Assembly: GCA_904420085.1 (NCBI GenBank)
Contig: CAJFUA010000065.1
Span: 81,694-145,693, forward strand
Length of the DNA stretch: 64,000 nucleotides
Reading direction: 5' to 3'
Source: an uncultured Eubacterium sp.
Lineage (GTDB): Bacteria > Bacillota > Clostridia > Lachnospirales > Lachnospiraceae
Shown: positions 51,073 through 59,715 of the stretch, in pieces
Position numbering within the stretch: position 1 is the stretch's first letter
Layout of the letters: every line of letters begins with the position of its first letter
Program-made: the position numbers and the translations under genes
Notes under the pieces: model-generated
The model's input: the letters and a program-made list of their open reading frames with translations, nothing else
What the model was told of the DNA's origin: nothing
Databases searched by the model: none

Positions 51073-53325
51073 TTATTTATCGTATTTCCTACCCTTCATC
51101 ATGTACCACAATGAACCTGTTATGAATACTGATGAATAAGCACCGGCTACAATACCTACCATCAATGGTAATGTAAACTCTCTAATGGAAGAAACACCCA
51201 TAACATAAATCATAAATACCATAACAAATGTTGTCAGTGATGTATAAATACTTCTTGTAAGCGTCTGTGTAATACTTGCGTCAATAACCCGAATCATTGT
51301 ATCGTCGCGCTTCATGGATACCTTATTCTCTCTGATTCTGTCGAAAATAACAATCGTAGCGTTGATGGAATAACCTACGATGGTCAGAAGACAGGCAATA
51401 AAAGTAGTGCCCACGGTAACTCTGGATAATCCGTAAAATCCTACAACAACAAGTACGTCATGGATTAAGGCGATAACGGCTGCCAGTGCAAAATGTACAT
51501 TCTTGAACCGGAACCAGATATAAATCAACATACAAATTGTAGCAAAGGCTGTAGCCAATACGGCATCCCTTCTCATTTCCGAACTGATTGTATCGGAAAT
51601 CTCCGTATCACCGAAGTTCTGTTTATTATCTTTCGCCTGATACTTATCAATTAACATCTGCTTGAATTCTTCCAGTTGTTCTCCTTCAAGCTTCTTTGTC
51701 TTAATTGTGTATAATCCCTTTGTATTGGTATCTTTCTGTCCCTGAACATCTGTTGTTCCCAATATCTTTTCGATGTCAGGCTTAATATTGTCATTAAATT
51801 CATCAATGGTGTAATCTTTATCAAACTGTACCTGAATGGATGTACCACCCTTAAACTCAATGCTTAAATCAAACGGACCGTTACCTTTAACTGCATTGAA
51901 AGCGATAGAGCCAAGTCCGATTACAATCACAACAAGAGATACAGCAAAATAAACCACTCTTTTCTCAACAAACTTGATGGTCTTTCTGACTCTCTCTTTA
52001 CCATAGAACGCCGGTTTTTGGAATCCCATATAATATAACATCCATACGAGACCTCTTGAAACCACAAGGGATGTAAATAACTGAATAAAAATACCAATAG
52101 CAAGCGTTGTTGCAAATCCCTGAACCGTACCGGAACCTCTCCACAAAAGAACTAATGCCGCAATTAACGTTGTAATATTTCCGTCCACAATGGCAGATGT
52201 GGCTTTCTGGAAACCAATTTTGATAGCGCTCTTTACTGTCTTTCCTGCTGCGATTTCTTCTCTGATACGGGCATAAATAATAACGTTTGCATCTACCGCC
52301 ATACCAATATTTAAGATAATACCCGCAATACCCGGCAATGTCAGTGTTAAATCAAATCCGTTCAATGCCAGCAACATTAACTCGATATAGGAGAGTAATG
52401 CGAAACCTGCAGCAAGTCCCGGAATTCTGTACACAACTAGCAGGAATAATATGATAATCATAAATCCGATAATACCTGCCTGAATACTCTTTGACAAAGC
52501 ATCATTTCCCAACTGGGCACTCTGTACGCTATGGCTTAATTCTTCCAGTTTTAAGTCAAGGGAACCAATCTTAATGTTAGAAGCCAACTGTTCTGCTTCT
52601 TCCAATGTAAAGTCTCCTGTAATCTCTGCCTGTCCGCCTGTAATGGCTCCATTGATGGTCGGATAGCTTAATACTGTGTCATCATAAATAATATAGGAAG
52701 TCTCTCCCACATTCTGGCTTGTCATGTCACCAAAGGCTGTTGTTCCTTCATCGTTAAACTGTAAAGTAACCACATTCTGAATCTTTCCCTGATCCGTCTT
52801 TGTAGCCTGTCCTTCTGAACCGGAAACTGTATCGCCGGTCAGCCATACTTTATAATAGCCGTCAAACTGACTGTTTGCCTGCTCCTTTAACTGAATATAT
52901 TCTTTATTTTTCAGCTGTTTCTTTGTAGGGGTAACACCCTCTTCCTTTGTACAGAAATAGAGAGCACCCGGTTTTCCCAATTCTTCCAATACAGCGTCCG
53001 CATCATATGCACCCGGAATTTCAACGGTAACACGGTCGTCTCCCACTTTATATGCTGTGGCTTCCGTACTGAAGTTTGCATGAATTCTTTTCTCCAGCTT
53101 TCCTCTTGTGGCTTCCAGCGAATCAGAATCCAGATTATCTCTGTCTTCGTCCGCCACCTGATATGTGATACTTACACCACCCTTTAAATCAAGACCCTGG
53201 GTAATGTATTCTGCCTTTCCGTAATCCGCTACACCAAACAGGACAACCCATCCTGCAAAAGCAAGTACGGCAAGAGAAATTATAAATCCTATAATTCCCT
53301 TTGTTTTGTTCATTTTCATCTTCAT
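51073..53325 (-). CDS. secDF: Fused protein translocase subunit SecDF
   Basis: This 750-residue inner-membrane protein has twelve predicted helices in two RND-like halves. The SecD half has GLDLKGGVSITYQV, the P1 domain and GIAGIILNIGMAVDANVIIYARI; the SecF half starts near 450 with FKGGTSIQVQF and has LTIVGYSINATIVIFDRIREN. It uses proton or sodium motive force to finish Sec export. AGAGGT precedes the ATG. It lies 14 bases after scfB, so the peptide-maturation genes and translocase share a transcript. Confidence 0.97.
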   Translation of the reverse strand: MKMKMNKTKGIIGFIISLAVLAFAGWVVLFGVADYGKAEYITQGLDLKGGVSITYQVADEDRDNLDSDSLEATRGKLEKRIHANFSTEATAYKVGDDRVTVEIPGAYDADAVLEELGKPGALYFCTKEEGVTPTKKQLKNKEYIQLKEQANSQFDGYYKVWLTGDTVSGSEGQATKTDQGKIQNVVTLQFNDEGTTAFGDMTSQNVGETSYIIYDDTVLSYPTINGAITGGQAEITGDFTLEEAEQLASNIKIGSLDLKLEELSHSVQSAQLGNDALSKSIQAGIIGFMIIILFLLVVYRIPGLAAGFALLSYIELMLLALNGFDLTLTLPGIAGIILNIGMAVDANVIIYARIREEIAAGKTVKSAIKIGFQKATSAIVDGNITTLIAALVLLWRGSGTVQGFATTLAIGIFIQLFTSLVVSRGLVWMLYYMGFQKPAFYGKERVRKTIKFVEKRVVYFAVSLVVIVIGLGSIAFNAVKGNGPFDLSIEFKGGTSIQVQFDKDYTIDEFNDNIKPDIEKILGTTDVQGQKDTNTKGLYTIKTKKLEGEQLEEFKQMLIDKYQAKDNKQNFGDTEISDTISSEMRRDAVLATAFATICMLIYIWFRFKNVHFALAAVIALIHDVLVVVGFYGLSRVTVGTTFIACLLTIVGYSINATIVIFDRIRENKVSMKRDDTMIRVIDASITQTLTRSIYTSLTTFVMVFMIYVMGVSSIREFTLPLMVGIVAGAYSSVFITGSLWYMMKGRKYDK

Positions 53326-53339
53326 CTTTTACCTCTTTC

Positions 53340-54704
53340 TTATTGGTCAGCATCCGCCAACGCTGCCTTTATCATTATTGAGCATTCCACTCTTTTTTTC
53401 TGCATCTCACATCCTATATCATAGGCATCATGAATGGTGCCGTGAAAATGATAGGAATTGGCTGCACAACCGCCGCTGCAGTAAAATTTTGCAAAGCAGT
53501 TTTTACATTTTTCTTTCGAATATACATTGCAGCTGCCAAATGTTTCTACCAGATCATTTCTCACAATCCCCTCGTCCACATTTCCCATCAGGAAATCTTC
53601 ATCTCCCACAAACTGATGGCACGGATAAAAATCTCCCCACGGGGTTACTGCCAGATATTCTGTTCCGGAACCACATCCCGACAATCTCTTGTAAACACAT
53701 GGTCCCTGATTTAAATCAATCATAAAATGGAAAAAGTTAAATCCGTTTCCTTCTTTTTCTCGCTTTATATATTCCAAAGCCAGCTTATCGTATTCTTCCA
53801 TAATCTTTGGCAGATCCTGCCGGCGGATGGAATAGGGATCTTCCTCCGGCCCTACAACCGGCTCTATGGACATCTGTTTAAATCCTAAATCAGCAAAATG
53901 TTTTACGTCTTCCGAGAAATCCAGATTTTCTCTTGTAAATGTTCCTCTTACATAATAATTGGTCTGCTGTCTGCTGTCTGCCAGTTTTTGAAATTTTGGA
54001 ACAATCAGATCATAACTTCCCTGACCTGTTCTGAAAGGTCGCATGTTGTCATTCACTTCCTTTCGTCCGTCCAGACTTAAAACAACATTTGACATTTCTT
54101 TGTTCAGATATTCCATAATTTCATCATTTAACAGCACACCGTTGGTTGTTAAGGTGAAGCGGAATTTCTTATTGTTGGGCTCCTCAAGCGAGCGCCCGTA
54201 TTCCACCAGTTGTTTGACAACATCCCAGTTCATCAGCGGCTCACCGCCAAAGAAATCCACCTCCAGATTTACTCTGTTGCCGGAATTTGCCACAAGAAAA
54301 TCCAACGCTTTCTTTCCCACTTCAAAACTCATCAGCGCTCTTCTTCCATGATATTCTCCCTCTTCGGCAAAACAGTATTTGCACGCAAGGTTACAATCAT
54401 GGGCTATATGAAGGCACAGTGCCTTTACTACAGTCTGACGATTTTCTTTAAACTCTTCAACAAATGGCTGATATATATCTTCTGTAAACAGTTGTCCATC
54501 TTCCTTTAACTTGTTTACTTCCTCTATCACTTCTTTGATTTCATCCGCTGTATATCGGGGACTCAATTTCTCAATGATAGAATCGGTATCAAATTCCTCA
54601 AACAACGCAATAACATCATATGTAATGGAATCTACCACATGGACTGCTCCGCTGTTGACATCCAAAACGATGTTATAGCCATTGCTCTGGTACTGATGAA
54701 TCAC
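53340..54704 (-). CDS. scfB: SCIFF peptide maturase, radical SAM/SPASM thioether synthase
   Basis: This 454-residue enzyme installs Cys-to-alpha-carbon thioether links in the SCIFF peptide. Residues 1-~80 form a peptide-recognition (PqqD/RRE-like) domain; the radical SAM cluster is C104, C108, C111 in AHDCNLACKYCFAEEGEYHG; the C-terminal SPASM part has GSGTEYLAVTPWGDFYPCH and CKNCFAKFYCSGGC for two more clusters. Full length. AGGGAGGATG-type site precedes the start. It follows the SCIFF gene by 84 bases with a hairpin between. Confidence 0.95.
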   Translation of the reverse strand: MIHQYQSNGYNIVLDVNSGAVHVVDSITYDVIALFEEFDTDSIIEKLSPRYTADEIKEVIEEVNKLKEDGQLFTEDIYQPFVEEFKENRQTVVKALCLHIAHDCNLACKYCFAEEGEYHGRRALMSFEVGKKALDFLVANSGNRVNLEVDFFGGEPLMNWDVVKQLVEYGRSLEEPNNKKFRFTLTTNGVLLNDEIMEYLNKEMSNVVLSLDGRKEVNDNMRPFRTGQGSYDLIVPKFQKLADSRQQTNYYVRGTFTRENLDFSEDVKHFADLGFKQMSIEPVVGPEEDPYSIRRQDLPKIMEEYDKLALEYIKREKEGNGFNFFHFMIDLNQGPCVYKRLSGCGSGTEYLAVTPWGDFYPCHQFVGDEDFLMGNVDEGIVRNDLVETFGSCNVYSKEKCKNCFAKFYCSGGCAANSYHFHGTIHDAYDIGCEMQKKRVECSIMIKAALADADQ

Positions 54705-54733
54705 TGTACTACATCCTCCCTTTTTAACGCACT

Positions 54734-54762
54734 ATAACAGAGTCGAAAACCGGCTCTGTTAT
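54734..54762 (-). terminator. Hairpin between the SCIFF peptide gene and its maturase
   Basis: ATAACAGAG and CTCTGTTAT pair around CCGGTTTTCG-type loop bases. No strong T-run follows, so it may be a partial terminator or a processing/stability element that keeps peptide expression above maturase expression. Confidence 0.6.
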
Positions 54763-54787
54763 ATGTATAATACGTGTTGATATTTAC

Positions 54788-54928
54788 TTATTTATTTTCA
54801 CAAGTCTGATTTCCTACGGTGCATGATGTTTTACATGCAGACTGGCATGATGTCTGGCACTCTCCGCATCCGCCTTTCTTCATGGTATCCTTCAGTGTTT
54901 TCTGATTTAATGTCTTAATATGTTTCAT
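54788..54928 (-). CDS. scfA: SCIFF ranthipeptide precursor (six cysteines in forty-five residues)
   Basis: This 46-residue peptide is too short for ordinary gene calling. It starts MKHIKTLNQKTLKDTMKKGG and continues with six cysteines in the pattern C-x2-C-x3-C-x3-C-x3-C-x6-C, ending QTCENK. That is the near-universal clostridial SCIFF precursor; its maturase is the next gene. GGAGGAATACC precedes the ATG, and a TTGAAA-N16-TATAAT promoter lies 60-85 bases upstream. The mature product is a thioether-bridged (ranthipeptide) molecule; proposed roles include cell signalling, none firmly proven. Confidence 0.97.
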   Translation of the reverse strand: MKHIKTLNQKTLKDTMKKGGCGECQTSCQSACKTSCTVGNQTCENK

Positions 54929-54985
54929 GGTATTCCTCCAAATATTATTTGCGCTTTATTCAATAATACGCATAATTCTTACGCT

Positions 54986-55013
54986 ATTATAACACAATAC
55001 ACCATTTTTTCAA
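54986..55013 (-). promoter_or_regulatory. Promoter of the SCIFF operon
   Basis: On the minus strand TTGAAA (55008-55013), 16 bases, perfect TATAAT (54986-54991), giving a leader of about 50 bases before the SCIFF start. Confidence 0.7.
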
Positions 55014-55021
55014 ACGTTTTT

Positions 55022-55378
55022 TTAGCTAATCATACCTCCGATGGTTCCCGCTGCAACAGACACTATAAAACCGCTGATAATCCCTACCGTTCCGGTATCT
55101 ATACCGCCTTTTACGATGAAGGCAATAATGGCAATGATTGCAAAATAAACAATGCCGGATATGGCTCCCCACACAAATTTTCTTTTGTTCATTACTTTTC
55201 CTATAATGTATCCCCCAATAAATGTGGATATTCCATAAATGACAAGGATTAGAACTTTCGTGACAGCCATTCCCGGTGTCATTCTTAAAACAATAAATGA
55301 AACACACGCCAATAAAACTGCACTGATAATCATCTGAATCAGTATTTCCTTTAAAAATGTGACAATCATTCGATTCAT
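55022..55378 (-). CDS. TIGR04086 family membrane protein
   Basis: This 118-residue protein has four hydrophobic helices (about 12-32, 37-57, 67-87 and 95-115) with small-residue packing, as in TIGR04086 (YrzE-like) proteins found near yajC or SCIFF in Clostridia. No function is known. GAGAGAGGTAGC precedes the ATG. It lies 93 bases upstream of the SCIFF gene on the same strand; the SCIFF promoter starts nine bases past its stop. Confidence 0.85.
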   Translation of the reverse strand: MNRMIVTFLKEILIQMIISAVLLACVSFIVLRMTPGMAVTKVLILVIYGISTFIGGYIIGKVMNKRKFVWGAISGIVYFAIIAIIAFIVKGGIDTGTVGIISGFIVSVAAGTIGGMIS

Positions 55379-55531
55379 TTGCTACCTCTCTCTTTTATTT
55401 CTTTTAATAATTTATATTTTTCATGCGTATATTTTATTACGACTTCTTGACTTTAATAGTATGTTTTTGTACAATCTCAATTATCAGGTTTATTTCACGA
55501 CCTGAAATATTTATTTTTAAAGGAGAACTTT

Positions 55532-56836
55532 ATGGGACCCAGTGACATAGCTTTGCTATGCATATTAATTATTTTATTATTCTTCTCGGCTTTTTTTTCA
55601 TCAGCCGAAACAGCTCTCACCACATTGAACAAGGTTCGCCTCCGAATGCTTGTAGATGAGGGAAACAAGAGCGCTGTTCTCTTAGACCACATATTAAGAA
55701 ATCCAAGAAAGATGCTGAATACCGTATTGGTGGGCAACAATATTGTAAACATTGTGGCATCCTCGATTGCTACCATATTTACGCAGAATGTTTTTGAAGT
55801 TCCATGGTTCGTAAGCGTCGGCGTCGGTTTCTTTACGGTTGTTCTCATTATCTTCGGTGAAACCGTTCCTAAAACAATCGCATCTCTTCATGCTGATTCC
55901 ATCGCACTGGTTTACGCAAGACCAATTAAATTTTTTATAATTTTGCTTACACCGATTATTTTTCTGTTAAATGCATTTTCCAGTATTTTACTGAAAATAT
56001 TCCGGGTAAACGTAAATCTGAATTCAGGTTCCATTACAGAAGACGAATTGAGAACCATTGTAGGTGTCAGTCAGGAAGAAGGTATTATTGAGGAAGACGA
56101 ACTGGACATGATTAATAACGTATTTGACTTTGGCGATACCTGTGCGAAAGATATTATGATTCCAAAGGTTGATATGACCATGATCCCTGTGGATATCAGT
56201 TATAACCAGTTGTTGGATGTGATTAAAGAAGATAAATTTACACGTATGCCTGTTTATAAAGATGATACCGGTAATGTTATCGGTATTCTCAATATCAAAG
56301 ATATGCTGTTAAACGGTGTGAACCGAAATAACTTTGACATAAACAAAATCATGCGTGAACCATATTTTACCCATGAAAAAGAAGAGCTAAATGATCTCTT
56401 ATTGGAAATGAGAAACAAAGAACCGGGAATGTGTATCGTTCTTGACGAATACGGGCAGGCGGAAGGTCTGATTACTCTGGAAGATATTGTGGAGGAAATT
56501 ATCGGAGATATTCACGATGAATTTGACGAAGCCGAGGAACTGGTAGTTCGACAGGTTGGCGAGAATGAATACATTGTAGAAGGTTCCATCAATTTAGATG
56601 ATTTTAACGACCAGTTGGACACAAATATTGATTCGGAAGATTATGAGTCTCTTGGCGGACTGATTATTGAACACCTTGACAGGCTGCCGAATAAAGGCGA
56701 CTCTGTTGAAATTGATAACTGCAAACTTACGGTTATTAAAATGGACGATAAACGAATCGAACTAGTAAAGGTGGTCGTCACGCCACAGGAGAATGAAACT
56801 CCTGAAATCGAAGAAAATAATAATGAAAATGAATAA
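55532..56836 (+). CDS. CNNM/CorC-type hemolysin-family transporter
   Basis: This 434-residue protein has an N-terminal DUF21/CNNM membrane domain (residues 1-~190, with FFSSAETALTTLNKVRL and VGNNIVNIVASSIAT), a CBS pair (~205-330, DIMIPKVDMTMIPVD; VLDEYGQAEGLITLEDIVEEIIGDI) and a C-terminal CorC_HlyC domain to ~420. Relatives transport Mg2+ or Co2+ and are not proven hemolysins. AAGGAGAA precedes the ATG. The C-terminal tail is Asn/Glu-rich. It is a single-gene unit ended by a strong terminator. Confidence 0.93.
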   Translation: MGPSDIALLCILIILLFFSAFFSSAETALTTLNKVRLRMLVDEGNKSAVLLDHILRNPRKMLNTVLVGNNIVNIVASSIATIFTQNVFEVPWFVSVGVGFFTVVLIIFGETVPKTIASLHADSIALVYARPIKFFIILLTPIIFLLNAFSSILLKIFRVNVNLNSGSITEDELRTIVGVSQEEGIIEEDELDMINNVFDFGDTCAKDIMIPKVDMTMIPVDISYNQLLDVIKEDKFTRMPVYKDDTGNVIGILNIKDMLLNGVNRNNFDINKIMREPYFTHEKEELNDLLLEMRNKEPGMCIVLDEYGQAEGLITLEDIVEEIIGDIHDEFDEAEELVVRQVGENEYIVEGSINLDDFNDQLDTNIDSEDYESLGGLIIEHLDRLPNKGDSVEIDNCKLTVIKMDDKRIELVKVVVTPQENETPEIEENNNENE

Positions 56837-56847
56837 ATCATAATAGC

Positions 56848-56889
56848 AAAAAGGACTCGCTTTAAGATTATCTCAAGTGAGTCCTTTTT
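56848..56889. terminator. Bidirectional terminator
   Basis: AAAAAGGACTC and GAGTCCTTTTT pair perfectly, with CTT/AAG pairing extending the stem. It separates the convergent CNNM gene and pyrI. Confidence 0.9.
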
Positions 56890-56929
56890 ATGTGAAACTT
56901 TTACTTTTGCAACACCCTCCGGATTCTTT

Positions 56930-57370
56930 TTATAGTTTTTCCCACAATTTGCCCTGCTGTTCCTCACAGTACTCACAACTGTACAATCCGTTTTTTCTGT
57001 CCGTGAGAACAAAAACGTGGTCCAGTTCCTGCTCAATGGATGTGATGCACCGCGGATTCTTGCAGTGAAGTACGTTGGTAATTTTTTCAGGAAGACGAAG
57101 TTCTCTCTTTTCTACCAGAACGCCGTCTTTTATAATATCTACGGTGATATTGTGATCAATAAATCCCAAAATATCAAAATCTACAATATCCAGCGGGCCT
57201 TCAACTTTGATAATGTCTTTCCGTCCCATCTTACCGCTTCTGGCATTTTTGATAATTGCAACCTGACAGTCCAAATCGTCTAAATTCAAATAATGATAAA
57301 TGGCCATGGAACGACCTGCCTGAATATGGTCTAAAACAAATCCATTATATATTGAGTCGATATTTAGCAT
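56930..57370 (-). CDS. pyrI: Aspartate carbamoyltransferase regulatory subunit
   Basis: This 146-residue protein has the allosteric N-terminal domain ([19 protein letters not shown]) and a C-terminal zinc domain with four cysteines in CKNPRC and CEYC. It binds nucleotides and tunes PyrB. The gene overlaps pyrB by 7 bases. The pyrBI pair exists in Clostridia and enterics but not in Bacillus, where ATCase is unregulated. Confidence 0.96.
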   Translation of the reverse strand: MLNIDSIYNGFVLDHIQAGRSMAIYHYLNLDDLDCQVAIIKNARSGKMGRKDIIKVEGPLDIVDFDILGFIDHNITVDIIKDGVLVEKRELRLPEKITNVLHCKNPRCITSIEQELDHVFVLTDRKNGLYSCEYCEEQQGKLWEKL

Positions 57371-58281
57371 ACTTCCACCTCCAGCAATGTTAAAATTAAT
57401 GCCATCCGTACATACACACCATACTGCGCCTGTTTAAAATAAACTGCTCTTGGGTCTTTATCTACCTCTACGGATATTTCATTGACTCTCGGCAGAGGAT
57501 GGAGTACCAGCATATCGTCTTTCGCCAGTTTCATTTTCTTTTTATCCAGAATAAAACTGTCCTTTAGGCGGATATAATCCTCTTCATTAAAGAAACGTTC
57601 TCTCTGCACTCGGGTCATATACAGCAAATCCAGACTTCCTATGACATCTTCCAGTTTTGTCACTTCCTTATATTCCGCTCCTGCCGCTTCAATATTTTCT
57701 AAAATGTATTTCGGTACTTTTAATTCCGTTGGTGAAATCAAAATAAATTTGACATTTTCATACCGTAACAGTGCACTGATTAAGGAATGAACCGTTCTGC
57801 CGAACTTTAAATCCCCGCAAAGTCCGATGGTTATGTTGTCAAGCCTTCCTTTCAGAGACTGAATGGTTAATAAATCCGTCAATGTCTGCGTAGGATGCTG
57901 ATGACCGCCGTCTCCTGCATTGATCACCGGAATAGAAGAATTATTTGCCGCAACCAGAGCCGCTCCCTCCTTTGGATGTCTCATGGCTACAATGTCTGCA
58001 TAACAGGATATAATCTGAATGGTATCTGCCACGCTCTCTCCCTTTGATGCGGAACTGGACGTTGCTTCCGAGAAACCAAGAACGTTACCACCCAGATTTA
58101 ACATTGCCGCCTCGAAACTCAATCTTGTCCGGGTACTTGGTTCATAAAATAATGTTGCCAGTTTTTTCCCTTTACATGCCTCACTGTATTTCTTTGGATT
58201 TTTTTCTATATCATTGGCAAGTTTTAACAGCCTGTCCAATTCTTCTACGGAAAAGTCCAAAGGACTTATCAAATGTCTCAT
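57364..58281 (-). CDS. pyrB: Aspartate carbamoyltransferase catalytic subunit
   Basis: This 305-residue enzyme commits carbamoyl phosphate and aspartate to pyrimidine synthesis. The carbamoyl-phosphate loop [13 protein letters not shown] is near 50-62, [11 protein letters not shown] near 125-135, and HPLPRVNEI near 265. I start at MRHLIS, with TTGGAGGGTGAA upstream; the longer frame begins with a TTG inside that ribosome binding site. Overlap with pyrI couples their translation. No PyrR attenuator is visible in the leader. Confidence 0.96.
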   Translation of the reverse strand: MRHLISPLDFSVEELDRLLKLANDIEKNPKKYSEACKGKKLATLFYEPSTRTRLSFEAAMLNLGGNVLGFSEATSSSASKGESVADTIQIISCYADIVAMRHPKEGAALVAANNSSIPVINAGDGGHQHPTQTLTDLLTIQSLKGRLDNITIGLCGDLKFGRTVHSLISALLRYENVKFILISPTELKVPKYILENIEAAGAEYKEVTKLEDVIGSLDLLYMTRVQRERFFNEEDYIRLKDSFILDKKKMKLAKDDMLVLHPLPRVNEISVEVDKDPRAVYFKQAQYGVYVRMALILTLLEVEVC

Positions 58282-58316
58282 TTCACCCTCCAAACTATTT
58301 ATTTTTTGCTAATAAA

Positions 58317-58345
58317 ATGATACATTATAGACAGCAAATATTCAA
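58317..58345 (-). promoter_or_regulatory. pyrBI promoter
   Basis: On the minus strand TTGAAT (58340-58345), 17 bases, TATCAT (58317-58322), giving a ~30-base leader. A TATAAT lies within the spacer but lacks a matched -35. Confidence 0.65.
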
Positions 58346-58402
58346 GATAAAGTACCGGGATTTTTGCATTTTTCAATGGATTTTTTATTGAGGAGGAAAT
58401 AA

Positions 58403-59227
58403 ATGATGACAGATATTTATGAAAATCTTACTTTATGTATCAATGAAATACGAAAAAAAACAGATATGATTCCGGAGACTGCCATTGTGCTGGGTTCGGG
58501 GTTGAATCAATACAGTACTTATATTCAAAATGCGTGTATCATAAATTATGGTGAATTAAGTAATTTTCCGGTCAGCACCAATAAAATGCATCATGGTCGT
58601 TTTATTTTCGGATATGTTGATAAAAAACCTGTTGTGGCAATGGACGGACGGATTCACTATTATGAAGGGTACTCCATAGAGCAGGTAGTGATGCCTATCC
58701 GGCTTATGAAAATGCTGGGCGCCGAAACGCTCATCCTTTCCAACGCAGCGGGAGGAATTAACGAAACTTTTCAGGTCGGTGATTTTATGATTATCACAGA
58801 TCAGATTTCTTCTCTGGTTCCTTCTCCCCTGATTGGTCCGAATATGGACGCCTTGGGGTGCCGTTTTCCTGATATGAGCCATATTTATGACTCGCAACTG
58901 ATATGGGCAATAAAAAATTGTGCCGAAAACCTTGGTATTGATATGAAAGAAGGCATCTATCTGCAAACCAGCGGACCTAACTATGAATCTCCTGCGGAAA
59001 TCAGATTCTACCGGTCCATCGGCGCAGATGCCGTAGGAATGAGTACCGCCTGTGAGGCTGTGGCCGCTGTTCACTGCGGTTTTAAAGTCTGCGGCATCAG
59101 TTGCATTACCAACAAGGCGGCCGGAATCTCCAACACACCTCTTTCTGATGAGGAAGTAGCCGTCGTGGCAGGAAAATCATCCGAAAATTTTTGTCGGCTG
59201 ATGGATTCTGTCATCAGACAAATATAA
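58403..59227 (+). CDS. punA: Purine nucleoside phosphorylase
   Basis: This 274-residue trimeric-type phosphorylase cleaves inosine and guanosine to base and ribose-1-phosphate. VLGSGLNQ binds phosphate near residue 30, MDGRIHYYEGYS is near 75, SNAAGGINETF near 113, and GADAVGMSTACEAVAA near 208. AGGAGG precedes two in-frame ATGs (58403 and 58406). It sits alone between pyrBI and rnpB; its likely partner in salvage here is apt. Confidence 0.95.
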   Translation: MMTDIYENLTLCINEIRKKTDMIPETAIVLGSGLNQYSTYIQNACIINYGELSNFPVSTNKMHHGRFIFGYVDKKPVVAMDGRIHYYEGYSIEQVVMPIRLMKMLGAETLILSNAAGGINETFQVGDFMIITDQISSLVPSPLIGPNMDALGCRFPDMSHIYDSQLIWAIKNCAENLGIDMKEGIYLQTSGPNYESPAEIRFYRSIGADAVGMSTACEAVAAVHCGFKVCGISCITNKAAGISNTPLSDEEVAVVAGKSSENFCRLMDSVIRQI

Positions 59228-59287
59228 AGAACCAAGAGTTCATTCACTAACTTTCTCACAAGGCGCAGGTGCGTAAAAACAAATCAT

Positions 59288-59325
59288 AAAAAGCAGTTCG
59301 CGGAAATATCCGTAAACTGCTTTTT
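59288..59325. terminator. Terminator shared by punA and rnpB
   Basis: AAAAAGCAGTT and AACTGCTTTTT pair, with CGGA/TCCG extending the stem. T-rich on both strands; it follows rnpB directly on the minus strand and lies 60 bases past punA on the plus. Confidence 0.85.
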
Positions 59326-59334
59326 ATTGTATAT

Positions 59335-59673
59335 GAGTAAGGCTGTAAGCCGGGTTATGTCGTGGACGGTCATCTATCTAGACCAGATGTTGCCACCTGG
59401 TTCAAGCAACCTACCCGAAAACTGGCGGGCAACCAATATTTTCTGCTCGGTCTTGCTTCGGATGGGGTTTACACGGACCTTTCATGTTACCATAAAAGCG
59501 GTAGTCTCTTACACTACCATTTCACCCTTACCATAAAATGGCGGTTTTATTTCTGTTGCACTTTCCTGGGAGTCGCCTCCACCGGCCGTTAGCCGGCATC
59601 CTGCCCTGTGAAGCCCGGACTTTCCTCTCCTGCATCCTTTCGGTAACAGCAGCAGCGACCGTCTGCCCTACTC
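59335..59673 (-). ncRNA. rnpB: RNase P catalytic RNA, class A
   Basis: On the minus strand the RNA starts GAGTAGGGCAGACGGTCGC, carries the hallmark GAGGAAAGTCCGGGCT, and ends CATAACCCGGCTTACAGCCTTACTC. GAGTAGGGC at the 5' end pairs with GCCTTACTC at the 3' end to form P1, fixing the limits. Length about 339 bases. It trims tRNA 5' leaders with the RnpA protein. The overall organisation fits class A rather than the Bacillus class B, consistent with Clostridia. Confidence 0.95.
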
Positions 59674-59683
59674 ACAATATCAT

Positions 59684-59712
59684 AACCTAACATATCTGAC
59701 CTGTTTTTTCAA
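59684..59712 (-). promoter_or_regulatory. Likely rnpB promoter
   Basis: On the minus strand TTGAAA (59707-59712), 17 bases, TAGGTT (59684-59689). The weak -10 is offset by the good spacing and the fit of the start to the mature 5' end. It lies just past the stop of the kinase gene. Confidence 0.5.
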
Positions 59713-59715
59713 GAG

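Noticed and set aside
59327..59592. Two plus-strand frames of 69 and 76 codons
   Set aside because: They lie on the antisense strand of rnpB, whose structure explains the conservation.
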